Below are positions 41,903 to 51,028 of a stretch of DNA of 64,000 nt, piece after piece. Origin of the DNA: E44-bin88 sp034419075 (GTDB taxonomy: Bacteria > Chloroflexota > Dehalococcoidia > Dehalococcoidales > BS750m-G39); the NCBI GenBank assembly GCA_034419075.1, contig DAOULR010000010.1:1-64000 (forward strand). Direction: 5' to 3'. The notes beneath the pieces were generated by a model. That model saw nothing but the letters and a program-made list of their open reading frames with translations, had not been told where the DNA came from and did not search any database. The stretch's first letter is position 1, and the number at the start of each line of letters is the position of its first letter. The position numbers and the translations under genes were made by a program.

Positions 41903-42655
41903 TTAGTTTACCCGCCGCGCGCCGTTGATGAGCAGCGACTGGCCACTGATGAAGTCGCTGGCGTCGCTGGCGAAGAAGACGACGGCACCGACGATGTCCT
42001 TAGGGACGCCGAAACGCCTCATGGGCACGGAGCTGGCGTCCATTTTCTCCATATTTATGTAACTCCTGGTACCGGGGGTATCAATAACACCGGGAGCGAC
42101 GGTATTTACGCAGATATTATACTGCCCCAACTCTCCGGCCAGGACGCGGGTGATGCCGATAACGGCGCTCTTGACCGCCGTGTAGTGAATCAGCCCCTTG
42201 GTGGGGGCGAAGCAGGCCTCGGAGGCGATATTTATTATCTTGCCCTTATTTTGTTTTTTCATCTGGGGGAAGACCGCCCGCGCGCAGAGCCAGGTGCCCT
42301 TGGCGCTGACGTCGAACATCTTGTCCCACTCCGCCAGCGAAATCTCATTGAAGGGTTTGCGCGACATCCCATGGTAGAAGCCAGCGTTGTTGACCAGGGC
42401 GTCGATGCTGCCGAAGGCCTTTACCGTCTCTTCGGCCATTTTTTTGGTGGCGGCTTCGGAGGTAACATCGGTGTTGAGGGCGATGGCTTGGCCGCCTGCC
42501 GTCTTGATTTCGCTGACCACCGCCTGCGCCTCCTTTTCGGCGATATCGGCCACCACCACCTTGGCGCCTTCCTGAGCCAGCCTTAAGGAATAGGCCTTGC
42601 CCAGCCCGTTGGCGCCTCCGGTTACGATGGCTACCTTATTGTCTAACATTCCCAT
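41903..42655 (-). CDS. Short-chain dehydrogenase/reductase (SDR)
   Basis: 250 residues from the ATG at 42653-42655, which has AGAGG upstream; a longer frame to 42721 has no ribosome site and overlaps the neighbour. Motifs: GGANGLGKAYSL, NNAGFYHG, Ser in IASEACFAPTKG and YTAVK. It is a paralogue of the SDR at 44029, sharing the same length, the FAPTKG segment and the GELGQYNICVN stretch. It probably acts on a related hydroxyacyl substrate. Confidence 0.85.
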   Translation of the reverse strand: MGMLDNKVAIVTGGANGLGKAYSLRLAQEGAKVVVADIAEKEAQAVVSEIKTAGGQAIALNTDVTSEAATKKMAEETVKAFGSIDALVNNAGFYHGMSRKPFNEISLAEWDKMFDVSAKGTWLCARAVFPQMKKQNKGKIINIASEACFAPTKGLIHYTAVKSAVIGITRVLAGELGQYNICVNTVAPGVIDTPGTRSYINMEKMDASSVPMRRFGVPKDIVGAVVFFASDASDFISGQSLLINGARRVN

Positions 42656-42680
42656 TTTAAGCCTCTTTCTAGAAATATAT

Positions 42681-43457
42681 TTATACGGCCAGAAAGCCGC
42701 CGTCGACGGGGAGGGCAACACCGGTTATGCCCGAAGCCTTCTCCGAGACCAGGAAGAGGGCGGCCTCGGCCACCTCCTGCTCGGTGATGAAGCGCCCCAG
42801 CGGGATGCGCTTCTTGTCCCGCTTTTCCCACTCTTCGGGCGCTATGCCCAGTTCCTTGGCTCTTTTCTCGGAGATTTCGGGCCTCATCCCGGTCTGCACC
42901 CGCCCCGGACAGAGGCAGTTGACCCTGATGTTGTCCTTGGCTAAATCCACGGCCAGCTTGCGGGTGAGCATGACCAGCCCGCTCTTGGCCAGTGAATAGG
43001 TCAGCGAAAAGCCCGATTGCTTTAAGCCCGCCACCGAGCCGGTGAACAGAATAGCGCCGCCGCCGGCCTTACGTAGCTGGGGCAGCGCCGCTTTGACGCC
43101 GAAGACAGCGGCCTTGAGGTGGGTGGCCATCATCTTATCATATGTCTCTAGGCTGATGGTCTCGATGTCGTCGGGCCCGACGATGCCGGCGTTGTGCCAG
43201 AAGATGTCCAGCCGCCCGAGGGCTTCCACCGTCTCTTTGACCAATCGCTCAATATCGCCCGACGCCATCACGTCGGCGGCGATAAAGCGCGCCTTCCCGC
43301 CCTGCTTCTCTATCAGCTCCACCACCTCCCCACCCCGTTCTTTGTTGCGGCCGCTGACAACGACGCTGGCGCCTTCCTGAGCGAAGGCGATAGCCCCCGC
43401 CCGCCCGATGCCCGAGGTCGAGCCGGTGATAACGGCCACCTTCCCCTTTAGTAACAA
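42681..43457 (-). CDS. Short-chain dehydrogenase/reductase (SDR)
   Basis: 258 residues with GSTSGIGRAGAIA, HNAGIVGPDD, Ser in FTGSVAGL and YSLAK. An insertion near residue 193 (EISEKRAKELGIAPEEWEK) is typical of SDR subgroups that bind larger substrates. Start is TTG at 43455-43457 with GGGGAG four bases upstream; no ATG fits. It is 25 bases upstream of the SDR at 41903 in the same operon. Confidence 0.8.
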   Translation of the reverse strand: MLLKGKVAVITGSTSGIGRAGAIAFAQEGASVVVSGRNKERGGEVVELIEKQGGKARFIAADVMASGDIERLVKETVEALGRLDIFWHNAGIVGPDDIETISLETYDKMMATHLKAAVFGVKAALPQLRKAGGGAILFTGSVAGLKQSGFSLTYSLAKSGLVMLTRKLAVDLAKDNIRVNCLCPGRVQTGMRPEISEKRAKELGIAPEEWEKRDKKRIPLGRFITEQEVAEAALFLVSEKASGITGVALPVDGGFLAV

Positions 43458-43472
43458 CTTTCTCCCCCCGTT

Positions 43473-43913
43473 TTATTTATAGGTGCTGGACGGCCCCGCC
43501 GTAAAGTGGAAGATGGGCCTGTCCACCCTCTTAATGTGCAGCGGGCAGTGTTTCATCCCTTTGGGTACGAAGATGAGGCAGCTCTTGGTCAGTGTAATCT
43601 TCTCGTCCTCCAGCCATATCTCAACCTCGCCGCAGAGGTCTTCCGGGTCGTCGGGGTTGGAGCCGAAGAAGGTGATGACCTCATCGAAGGGGTGGGTGTG
43701 GGCTTCTACTTCCGGTTTTTCCATGCCCTTCCAGAACCAGACGCACTCACAATAGAAGGCCCCCTTGAAGACATCGTCGTCGAGATAAGCCATGGCGGTT
43801 CGGGTGTCGCCGGCGGTTTTCAGGGCCTCGCGGCGGAAGTCGGGGAGTGTCAGGTCTGACTTGGTCTTGGTGATGATGTGTTTGCTGTGCTTGTATTGCT
43901 CGTATTCGGCCAT
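43473..43913 (-). CDS. Cupin-fold protein
   Basis: 146 residues with a cupin core: EAHTHPFDEVITFFGSNPDDP (motif 1, two His and Glu) and KSCLIFVPKGMKHCPLHIKR (motif 2, His). These residues would bind a divalent metal. AAGGAG precedes the ATG. It sits between SDR genes (15 bases from one, 115 from the other), so may be an isomerase or decarboxylase of the same route; function unknown. Confidence 0.7.
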   Translation of the reverse strand: MAEYEQYKHSKHIITKTKSDLTLPDFRREALKTAGDTRTAMAYLDDDVFKGAFYCECVWFWKGMEKPEVEAHTHPFDEVITFFGSNPDDPEDLCGEVEIWLEDEKITLTKSCLIFVPKGMKHCPLHIKRVDRPIFHFTAGPSSTYK

Positions 43914-44028
43914 TTTTCTCCTCTCCTTAGACTAAAGATAGCATACCTCTAGGCGGGCTCATTTGCCCCCTCTCGGCAATAGGACCCCCGATTGCGGTTG
44001 AGGGAGAGAATTTTATCGCTCTATCGGC

Positions 44029-44781
44029 TTAGTGTACCCTGCGGCCGCCATCGATTATCAGTACCTGGCCGCTGATAAAGTCGCTGTCACCGCTGGCGAA
44101 GAAGACAACGGCCCCGGTCATGTCCTCGGGTTTGCCCACCCGCCCCAGGGGGGTGTCGCTGGCATTGAACTTGGACACGTCGCCAATAGTCCAGCTGGCG
44201 GGGGTATCGGTGTAACCGGGGGCGATGGCGTTGACGCAGATGTTATACTGCCCCAGCTCTCCGGCCAGGACGCGGGTGATACCGACGACAGCCGCCTTGG
44301 AGGTAATATAGTTAATCATCCCCTTGGTCGGAGCGAAGACGGTATCCGAAGAGAGATTGATAATCTTGCCCTTTTTCTGCTCCTTCATGTAGGGGAATAC
44401 GGCCTTGGCGCAGAGCCAGGCGCCCTTAGCCCCCACTGCCAGCGCCTTGTCCCAGTCATCTGGCTTGACCTCGTGGAAGGGATTTCGGCCCACCCCGTAG
44501 TAGAAGGCGGCGTTGTTGACCAGGATATCAATCCGCCCGAATTTCTTAAAGGCCGCCTCGGCCATGGCTATGGTGCTCGCCTCGTCGGTGACGTCGACCT
44601 CTACCGTCATGCCGCCCTTGGCCTCTATATCCTTAGCCGCCTGTTTGGCCTCGTCGGTATCGAGGCGGTGCGCCGCCATTACCACCTTGGCTCCCTCTTT
44701 GGCCAGGGCAAAGCAAAAGGCCTTGCCCAGACCCTTGGCGCCGCCGGTGACGATGGCTACCTTTCCGTCCAGTCTGCCCAT
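44029..44781 (-). CDS. Short-chain dehydrogenase/reductase (SDR)
   Basis: 250 residues: GGAKGLGKAFCFA, NNAAFYYG, Ser in LSSDTVFAPTKG, YITSK. A close paralogue of the SDR at 41903 (same length and shared FAPTKG and GELGQYNICVNA blocks). AGGAGG lies before the ATG. Likely the first gene of the small SDR/cupin operon running leftward. Confidence 0.85.
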   Translation of the reverse strand: MGRLDGKVAIVTGGAKGLGKAFCFALAKEGAKVVMAAHRLDTDEAKQAAKDIEAKGGMTVEVDVTDEASTIAMAEAAFKKFGRIDILVNNAAFYYGVGRNPFHEVKPDDWDKALAVGAKGAWLCAKAVFPYMKEQKKGKIINLSSDTVFAPTKGMINYITSKAAVVGITRVLAGELGQYNICVNAIAPGYTDTPASWTIGDVSKFNASDTPLGRVGKPEDMTGAVVFFASGDSDFISGQVLIIDGGRRVH

Positions 44782-44844
44782 AGTTGCCTCCTTCTTTTTT
44801 GATAACTGCGCCCACCCCCCTCTCGTCGTTAATCAGGGGCGGAC

Positions 44845-44893
44845 AAAGGCGAAAATCGCCCTTTATGATAGCATAGATAGCTCGGCTATGCTA
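44845..44893 (-). terminator. Tandem hairpins after the methyltransferase gene
   Basis: Two stem-loops follow the stop at 44906: TAGCATAG/CTATGCTA (44869-44876 and 44886-44893, 9-base loop) and GGCGA/TCGCC with flanking A/T pairs (44845-44864). The T run is short, so termination efficiency is uncertain. Confidence 0.35.
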
Positions 44894-44905
44894 GCCTCTC
44901 GAGCA

Positions 44906-45763
44906 TTATTGCTGTGCCTGTTCCTGCTGGCGCTGGCGGAAGTTCTCCACGTAGCGCCGTGCGTATTTGTCGTGGGCCATAACCAGGTCGGCGGCCAGGA
45001 CAGCGGGTCGTATCTTCTTGACGTCGACGATGACGCAGGTCACGCCGACGGCAATGCAGGCCGCCACGAAGGCGTTGTTCAGCGTTTCGCGGTCGGGCAG
45101 CCCGAAGGAAACATTGCTCACCGCCAGCGTCGTGTTCAGCCCCAGTTCATCCTTGATGAGCTTAATCGTCCCCAGCGCCGTTGTACCTGAGGTGCTTTCA
45201 GCACCCACCGCCAGGCTCAGACAATCAATAACGATATCCTCGCGGGGGATGCCCAGCTTTTCGGCGCGCTCAACTATTTTCTTGGCCACGGCCAGCCGTG
45301 CCTCGGGGGTTTTGGGGATGCCGTTGTCATCCTGCACCAGCCCGATGACGGCGGTGCCGTGCTTTTTGACGACGGGCAGTATCTTGGCCAGGGATTGTTC
45401 CTCGCCGGTGACCGAGTTGACCAGCGGCTTGCCCTTATAGACCTTGATGGCCGCCTCCAGCGCCTCGGCGTTGGCGCTATCAATGCAGAGGGGTAAGTCC
45501 GAGCTCTCCATCACCGCCTTGACTGCCTTGGGCAACAGGTCGGGCTCGTCAACGCCGAAGATGTTGACGTTGACGTCGAGGATATCGGCGCCGGCCTCGG
45601 TCTGAGCCTTGGCTTCCCGGCGCACAATATCCAGCTTGCCCTCTTTTAAAGCCTCGCCCAGTTTCTTCTTGCCCGAAGGATTAATGCGCTCACCGATGAG
45701 CACGGTGGGGCGGTCGCCGCCGATGATGACCTCTCTGGTGGCGCTGGTTATCTTAGTTTCCAT
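44906..45763 (-). CDS. Methyltetrahydrofolate:corrinoid methyltransferase-like protein (AcsE/MtrH-type, pterin-binding)
   Basis: 285 residues of the pterin-binding (DHPS-like) barrel used by AcsE and related methyltransferases: IGERINPSGKKKLGEAL at the N-terminus, AGADILDVNVN, CIDSANAEALEAA, NSVTGEEQS, DCLSLAVGAE. It likely moves the methyl group between tetrahydrofolate and a corrinoid protein. The ATG at 45761-45763 has AAGGAG upstream; longer frames run into the rhodanese gene. A corrinoid protein partner is not adjacent. Followed by the tandem hairpins. Confidence 0.8.
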   Translation of the reverse strand: METKITSATREVIIGGDRPTVLIGERINPSGKKKLGEALKEGKLDIVRREAKAQTEAGADILDVNVNIFGVDEPDLLPKAVKAVMESSDLPLCIDSANAEALEAAIKVYKGKPLVNSVTGEEQSLAKILPVVKKHGTAVIGLVQDDNGIPKTPEARLAVAKKIVERAEKLGIPREDIVIDCLSLAVGAESTSGTTALGTIKLIKDELGLNTTLAVSNVSFGLPDRETLNNAFVAACIAVGVTCVIVDVKKIRPAVLAADLVMAHDKYARRYVENFRQRQQEQAQQ

Positions 45764-45779
45764 CTCTGGCTCTCCTTCC

Positions 45780-46616
45780 TTAATGCCAACTATATCTGAC
45801 CATGGGCGCTTTCGGGTCGGCGGTCCACTCCTGCGCGGCGCCGTCATAAATCTTGACATCGGTATAGCCCAGCAGCTCCCGCAGCAGAAAGCACCAGGTG
45901 CTGGAGTAGCCACCGACCCCGCAGTAGATAATGATTTCCCGGGACTTGTCCCGCCCGACGACCCCCGCGGCCATCTCTCTGACTTCCCTGGTGCTCCTAT
46001 AGGTCCCGGCCTCGGTCCAGACCCAGGGGGCGGGTAAACAGCTGGCACCGGGGATGTGGCCCGGTCTATCGGTGAAAAGGTCCTGCGTTATACCGAAGAA
46101 CTCATCGGGGGCTCTGGTGTCAATGACGGCCGATTTCCCCAGCTTCTTGGCCACGTATTTCTTATCGACGAAGAGCGCCTTGTTTATTTCGTTTTTGTAG
46201 GCCAGTGGCTTGGGCTTGACCGTTGCCTCGGACAGCGGCTTTTTCTCTTTCAGCCACTTGTTGTAGCCCCCATCGAGAACGGCCACGTTATTAACCCCGG
46301 CATACAGCAGCGTGCAGGCTACCCTGGTGGCATCGGCGATGTCATGGTGGATATCCACCTTATTAGCCACCACCACTCGAGAATCACCCTTTATCCCCGC
46401 CGCGCCAATCATCTTGAAGAGCGCCTTGACTTCGGGTAATTCCAGAAGGAGCCCCTTCCTGGTTACCGCCCATAAACGGAAGGGAACGTTTATGGCGTCG
46501 GGAATATGCCCCGCTTCATAGTTGTCGCTGGTTCTGATATCAAGGATAACCAGTGTCGGGTCTTCTAGGTTCTTGGCTAACCAGTTAGTGGAAACAAGAG
46601 GCGGAATGGCTCTCAT
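45780..46616 (-). CDS. Thiosulfate sulfurtransferase-like protein, two rhodanese domains
   Basis: 278 residues with an N-terminal rhodanese-like half (LVILDIRTSDNYEAGHIPDA) and a C-terminal half (AVIDTRAPDEFFGI, RPGHIPGA). The active loop YCGVGGYSS supplies the catalytic Cys in the second domain; the first domain has no Cys in the equivalent loop (VVVANKVDIHHD). No signal peptide. It overlaps the corrinoid activator gene by four bases and lies 16 bases upstream of the methyltransferase. Confidence 0.8.
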   Translation of the reverse strand: MRAIPPLVSTNWLAKNLEDPTLVILDIRTSDNYEAGHIPDAINVPFRLWAVTRKGLLLELPEVKALFKMIGAAGIKGDSRVVVANKVDIHHDIADATRVACTLLYAGVNNVAVLDGGYNKWLKEKKPLSEATVKPKPLAYKNEINKALFVDKKYVAKKLGKSAVIDTRAPDEFFGITQDLFTDRPGHIPGASCLPAPWVWTEAGTYRSTREVREMAAGVVGRDKSREIIIYCGVGGYSSTWCFLLRELLGYTDVKIYDGAAQEWTADPKAPMVRYSWH

Positions 46617-48472
46617 CTTACGCCGATTGCCTTTCTCTTCCCTTCCTTCAACCGGAAACGCCCCAGGTAGCTGGCCTGCATAAAGGTCTTATTAAAGCCG
46701 GGGACGCTGGCCAGCTCGATATAATGCACTCCTGAGACTATCTTCTGGGCGGCGGCCCGCTTGGCCCCGGAGATTAAAGCCAGCCTGGCGCCAGTGCCGG
46801 CGGCGTTGCCCACCGGCTGGAAACGCTCTTGGGGTAGGGTGGGCAGCATACCGATGGCCATAGCATTGGTGACATCAATATAAGTGCCAAAGGCACCGGC
46901 GATTATCACCCTCCCGATTTTCTCCTCACTGTAGCCGTTGGCTTCCAGCAGCGCCTGGATACCGGTGCGGATGGCCGCCTTGGCCAGCTGTATTTCGCGC
47001 ACGTCCTGCTGGGTAATGACGATATCTTTAGAGACGTCCTTCCTCTCCTTATTACCGACGAGCACGAACTCCAGCTGCTTATCGCCGCGGCGCACCCGTT
47101 TGTGTTTCTCGTCCATCTTGCCCCCCTCCCCTAGCACCCCAGACAAATAGAGCTGGGCTACGGTGTCTAATATACCCGAGCCGCAGATGCCGATGGCGGG
47201 CTTATCGTCGATGGTCTGGTATTCCACCTTGCTATTGACGATGCGCAATCTCTCTATAGCGCCGCTGGCGGCGCGCATGCCGTCCTTGATGTGCCAGCCC
47301 TCGAAGGCGGGCCCGGAGGCGCAGGAGGTAGTCGTTATCTTGTCCTTATCAATCAGCGAAACCTCGGTGTTGGTGCCGATGTCGATGGCTACCGTTGTCT
47401 CCTGGGGCAGGCCGTCAAGCGTGGCCACCAGGACGGCGGTATGGTCGGCGCCGACGAAGGCGGCGATATTGGGCAGCAAATGCAGGTAAGCCCCGGGGGC
47501 GAATTTAAGCCCCAGACGGCTGGCCTTGATATCAATGGCTTGGCTTACGGCGGGGACAAAGGGGGCCAGCGCCAGCTGCTTTACCGGTAGCCCGGCCAGC
47601 AGGTGGTGCATGGCGGTGTTGCCCACCAGTACGGCGTCAACAATATCCTCGACCTTAGCTTTGACCTCCTTACAAAGGTCGCTAGCCAGCTTGTTTAAGG
47701 CTTTCACCGCCAGCCTTTGCAGCTGCGCCGCCTTAGCCGCCGATTGCGTGGCGTAGGAGATACGGCTGATGATGTCTTCACCGTAGCTTATCTGGGGGTT
47801 GCTCACCCCCTTCACCGCCAGGGTCTGGCCGCTGTCGAGGTCGACCAGGTAGCCTGATATCTTGGAGGTGCCCAGGTCGACAGCCAAACCCAGCTGGCGG
47901 CTGGGCCAGGGGCCGAAGGCGATTATCTCTTTTTCGCGCACCGAAGCCCGGCACTGCCAGCCCCAGGAGCGCAACCTGGGCGATAGCTGGCTAAGAGCCC
48001 CAATGTCGATGGTGTCGCAGTGCAACCTGTGCTGGCGGTTGAGAGTTTTGAGCAGGCGGTCGCCGTCGGCCTGGGCATCGGTCAGCGAGGGTTTTTTAAG
48101 CTTAACCTGGTAGGGGGTAACCACAGGCTCGAGGGTAACACCCACCTCCTGCCCCTCGGTCTGCACCCGCTGGGTGGTGGTCAGCGAGGTGGGGGGTATG
48201 CCCACCTTGCCGTCGCTGGTGGGGTAGGTCTGGCAGGCGAGGCGCCAGCCTTCCTTAATCTCCTGGCGGGAATAGGCTTTAAGCTCACTGGCGGTGGGTT
48301 TGGAGAAACTACCTTCCAAAAGCTGCACCTTGCAGGACTGGCAGTTGCCCTTGCCGCCGCAGAGGCTGATGATGCCGATGCCGGCGCTATGGGCGCAGGC
48401 GAGGAGGGACTCGTCGGCGCGGCAGCGCCCGCTCAAGCCCAGTGGCTCAAACCTTATTTTGTAACTTTCCAT
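46613..48472 (-). CDS. Corrinoid activation/regeneration protein (RACE/RamA-type: 2Fe-2S ferredoxin plus ASKHA ATPase)
   Basis: 619 residues. The N-terminus is a plant-type [2Fe-2S] domain with C38-x5-C44-x2-C47 and Cys80. The rest is a DUF4445/ASKHA ATPase: AVDLGTSKISGYLVDLDSG (phosphate 1), DAVLVGNTAMHHLLAGLP, AIDIGTNTEVSL and RVIIAGAFGTYIDV. These proteins reduce inactivated Co(II) corrinoids back to Co(I) using ATP. It is the first gene of the methyltransferase group and supports a corrinoid methyl-transfer role; it could also serve the mutase-linked or other corrinoid proteins. Confidence 0.85.
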   Translation of the reverse strand: MESYKIRFEPLGLSGRCRADESLLACAHSAGIGIISLCGGKGNCQSCKVQLLEGSFSKPTASELKAYSRQEIKEGWRLACQTYPTSDGKVGIPPTSLTTTQRVQTEGQEVGVTLEPVVTPYQVKLKKPSLTDAQADGDRLLKTLNRQHRLHCDTIDIGALSQLSPRLRSWGWQCRASVREKEIIAFGPWPSRQLGLAVDLGTSKISGYLVDLDSGQTLAVKGVSNPQISYGEDIISRISYATQSAAKAAQLQRLAVKALNKLASDLCKEVKAKVEDIVDAVLVGNTAMHHLLAGLPVKQLALAPFVPAVSQAIDIKASRLGLKFAPGAYLHLLPNIAAFVGADHTAVLVATLDGLPQETTVAIDIGTNTEVSLIDKDKITTTSCASGPAFEGWHIKDGMRAASGAIERLRIVNSKVEYQTIDDKPAIGICGSGILDTVAQLYLSGVLGEGGKMDEKHKRVRRGDKQLEFVLVGNKERKDVSKDIVITQQDVREIQLAKAAIRTGIQALLEANGYSEEKIGRVIIAGAFGTYIDVTNAMAIGMLPTLPQERFQPVGNAAGTGARLALISGAKRAAAQKIVSGVHYIELASVPGFNKTFMQASYLGRFRLKEGKRKAIGVR

Positions 48473-48493
48473 ACCCCGACTCTAAATGCCGAG

Positions 48494-50101
48494 TCAGCTC
48501 TTTTTATCTTTCGGGGTTCCCTTCCAGTACTTGTCCCTCAGCTCGCGCTTTAATATCTTGCCGGCGGGGTTCTTGGGCAGGGCATCCAAAAACTCTATAG
48601 ATTTCGGCGTCTTGTAGCCAGCAATGTTCTTCTTGCAGAAGGCGACAATCTCCTCGGCGGTGGCTTCCTTGCCTTTTTTAAGGGAGATGACGGCGTGGAC
48701 TTTTTCCACCCAGTATTCGTCGGGGATGCCGATGACGGCCGCTTCCATGACGGCGGGGTGGCGGTAGAGGACCTCCTCCACCTCTCTGGGGTAGACGTTT
48801 TCGCCGCCGCTGATAATCATGTCCTTCTTGCGGTCAGCGATGTAGATATAGCCCTCCTCATCGAAGTAGCCCATGTCACCGGTGTGCAGCCAGCCGTCAA
48901 TCAGGGTGGCCTTGGTCTCCTTGGGTTTCTTCCAGTACTCGACCATGGTCTGCTTGCTGCGCACCGTTATCTCGCCCACTTCGTCGGGCCCGAGGTCGTT
49001 GCCCTTTTCGTCGAGGATTCTGACCTGAACGCCGATATCGGGCCGGCCCGCCGAAGCCAGCTTCTTCTGCTCCTTGGCCGGCTTATCGAGCACGTTGTGG
49101 TCTTCTTTGGAGAGGTGGGAGATGGCGGGGCCGCTCTCGCTCTGCCCGTAGCCCTGGGCGAAGATGGGCCCGAAGACCTTCATCCCGCTTTTGAGCACCT
49201 CCTGGGGCATGGGCGAGGCGCCGTACCAGAAGAACTGCAGCGAGCTTATATCGTAATCTTTCAGGTCGGGCAGGTTGAGTATCGCCGCCAGGTGGGTGGG
49301 CACGGTGTCCATGTGGGTGGCCTTCTCCCGATGGATAGTCTTCAGCGTCTCGGCGGCGTCGAAGAACTTGACGATGACGTTACAGCCCGCGGTTAGGAGC
49401 GAGGAGCGGAAGTGGGTGTTGCCGGCGATATGAAAGAGCGGCGTTATCTGGATGCGCTTGTGACCTTCCTGTAGGCCCATGTCGATGGACAGCGTCTTAG
49501 AGTCTTCGATAAAGCGGCGATGGTTATAGAGAGCGCCGCGGGGAACACCGGTGGTGCCGCTGGTGTAGATGATGCAGCAGGGGTCGTTCTCATCCACCTC
49601 AATGTCGGGCTCTTCTCCGGAGTTGGCTTTGATTATATCGTCATAAGCGGTCATGCCCGGGGCGGACGTCTCCAGCGAAATAAAGTTCTTGACCTGGGGC
49701 AGGCGCTCTTTAAGGGCGTTGGCTGTCTCAATCAGCTCCTTGCCGACGAAGATGGTCTCGGTCTCGGAGTATTTGATGAGGTACTCCAGCTCGTCCTGGC
49801 CCAGCCGCGGGTTGAAGGGCGAGGCGATGTAGCCGCCTTTCATGGTCAGCCCGTAAAGCTCAGCGAACTCAAGGCAGCTCCAGGAAAGGATGCCGAGCAC
49901 GTCCCCCTTCTCTACCCCCATCTTACGCAGCCCGTGGATTATCTTGTTGATGCGGCTGTTGTAGTCGGCGAAGGTTATCCGGGTGTTTTCGTAGACGAAG
50001 GCTTCGTCATTGGGGTGGAGGAGGGCGTTCCTATAGATTACGTCGGTCCAGGTGCCGACATTGTACCTTGAGAGTTCCTTGAGCAAAAGGCTTTTCGGCA
50101 T
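48494..50101 (-). CDS. AMP-forming acyl-CoA synthetase (fatty-acid/aryl-CoA ligase type)
   Basis: 535 residues from the ATG at 50099-50101, seven bases after GGAGGT. Adenylate-forming motifs: YTSGTTGVPRGALYNHR, QGYGQSESGP, GWLHTGDMGYFDEEGYIYIADRKKD, and the catalytic Lys in KNPAGKILKREL. It activates a carboxylic acid to the CoA ester. Whether the acid is a fatty, aromatic or dicarboxylic acid is open. It lies 22 bases upstream of the corrinoid activator gene. Confidence 0.9.
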   Translation of the reverse strand: MPKSLLLKELSRYNVGTWTDVIYRNALLHPNDEAFVYENTRITFADYNSRINKIIHGLRKMGVEKGDVLGILSWSCLEFAELYGLTMKGGYIASPFNPRLGQDELEYLIKYSETETIFVGKELIETANALKERLPQVKNFISLETSAPGMTAYDDIIKANSGEEPDIEVDENDPCCIIYTSGTTGVPRGALYNHRRFIEDSKTLSIDMGLQEGHKRIQITPLFHIAGNTHFRSSLLTAGCNVIVKFFDAAETLKTIHREKATHMDTVPTHLAAILNLPDLKDYDISSLQFFWYGASPMPQEVLKSGMKVFGPIFAQGYGQSESGPAISHLSKEDHNVLDKPAKEQKKLASAGRPDIGVQVRILDEKGNDLGPDEVGEITVRSKQTMVEYWKKPKETKATLIDGWLHTGDMGYFDEEGYIYIADRKKDMIISGGENVYPREVEEVLYRHPAVMEAAVIGIPDEYWVEKVHAVISLKKGKEATAEEIVAFCKKNIAGYKTPKSIEFLDALPKNPAGKILKRELRDKYWKGTPKDKKS

Positions 50102-50237
50102 AGTGTACCTCCTAGAGTAGTAATGACGACGATGGTATAGTTTGTCCAAGCCTGAAAAGACTAGCAACATACTAACCCCTAGGGTGTTTAACTGTCAATC
50201 TCCACCGACATCTGAAGCGCCGACGTAGGCCAGAGCC

Positions 50238-50266
50238 TTGAAATGCGGTTTGTATTCAAGTATAAT
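50238..50266 (+). promoter_or_regulatory. Sigma-70-type promoter for the HAD phosphatase gene
   Basis: TTGAAA (50238-50243), a 17-base spacer and TATAAT (50261-50266), about 36 bases before the ATG at 50303. Confidence 0.6.
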
Positions 50267-50302
50267 CCTGCTCGAAAGTTTGGGGTTCTTTAAGTTCGAT
50301 AA

Positions 50303-50932
50303 ATGATTATTCAGAGCGATTTTGACGGCACCATAACCGAAGAAGATGTCAGCTTTGCCATGCTCGATGCCTTCGCTGAAGGCGACTGGCGCCAGCTCTT
50401 CGAGCAGTACCGCCAGGGTAAGATGACGGTGGGCGACTTTAACACCAAGGCCTTCGCCATGGTCAAAGCCAGCCGCGATGAACTGCTGAAGGTCGCCCGC
50501 AAAGAGGTCAAGCTGCGCCAGGGTCTGCGCAACCTGGTGAACTATTGCCAGGAACGGGGCTTTCGCTTCTTGGTGGTCAGCAACGGGCTTGATTTCTATA
50601 TTAAAGATATTCTGGGGAATGTTGGCTTGGGCAATATCGAGGTCTATGCCGCCCGCACCGAGTTCAGCCCCGAAGGGCTTTCTGTGCAGTATATCGGCCC
50701 CGAGGGTGCGGTGCTAAAAAAGGGTTTCAAGGAGGCCTACACCAAGCTCTTTCTCAATCAGGGCTACCAGGTGGTGTGCATCGGCAACGGGCCTTCCGAT
50801 TACTCCCCCGCGGCGCTGGCCCAGCATGTCTTCGCCCGTGACGGGCTGATGGATATCTGCAAGGAGAAGAGGCTGAACTGTCAGCCTTACGAAGACTTCA
50901 ACGACGTCGTCCGCGGCCTGGAGAGGCTCTAG
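50303..50932 (+). CDS. HAD-IB phosphatase (MtnX/phosphoserine-phosphatase-like)
   Basis: 209 residues with the HAD motif I DFDGTIT at residues 6-12, motif II VVSNGLD, a conserved Lys in VLKKGFKEA and motif IV IGNGPSDYSPAA. Closest in style to MtnX-like hydrolases (2-hydroxy-3-keto-5-methylthiopentenyl-1-phosphate phosphatase) and SerB. Single gene with its own promoter; the ribosome site is weak. Substrate uncertain. Confidence 0.8.
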   Translation: MIIQSDFDGTITEEDVSFAMLDAFAEGDWRQLFEQYRQGKMTVGDFNTKAFAMVKASRDELLKVARKEVKLRQGLRNLVNYCQERGFRFLVVSNGLDFYIKDILGNVGLGNIEVYAARTEFSPEGLSVQYIGPEGAVLKKGFKEAYTKLFLNQGYQVVCIGNGPSDYSPAALAQHVFARDGLMDICKEKRLNCQPYEDFNDVVRGLERL

Positions 50933-51028
50933 GGAAGGGCCTTTATCCCCACAGTTTTTTCTAAGTCCTCTTTCGTCCCCGCCTTGCCTCTTTCTGAGAT
51001 TATGCTTTCTTTCTCCAGATTTACCTTA

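Noticed and set aside
45764..46048. N-terminal extension of the methyltransferase
   Set aside because: Overlaps the rhodanese coding sequence, and the start at 45763 has a good ribosome site.
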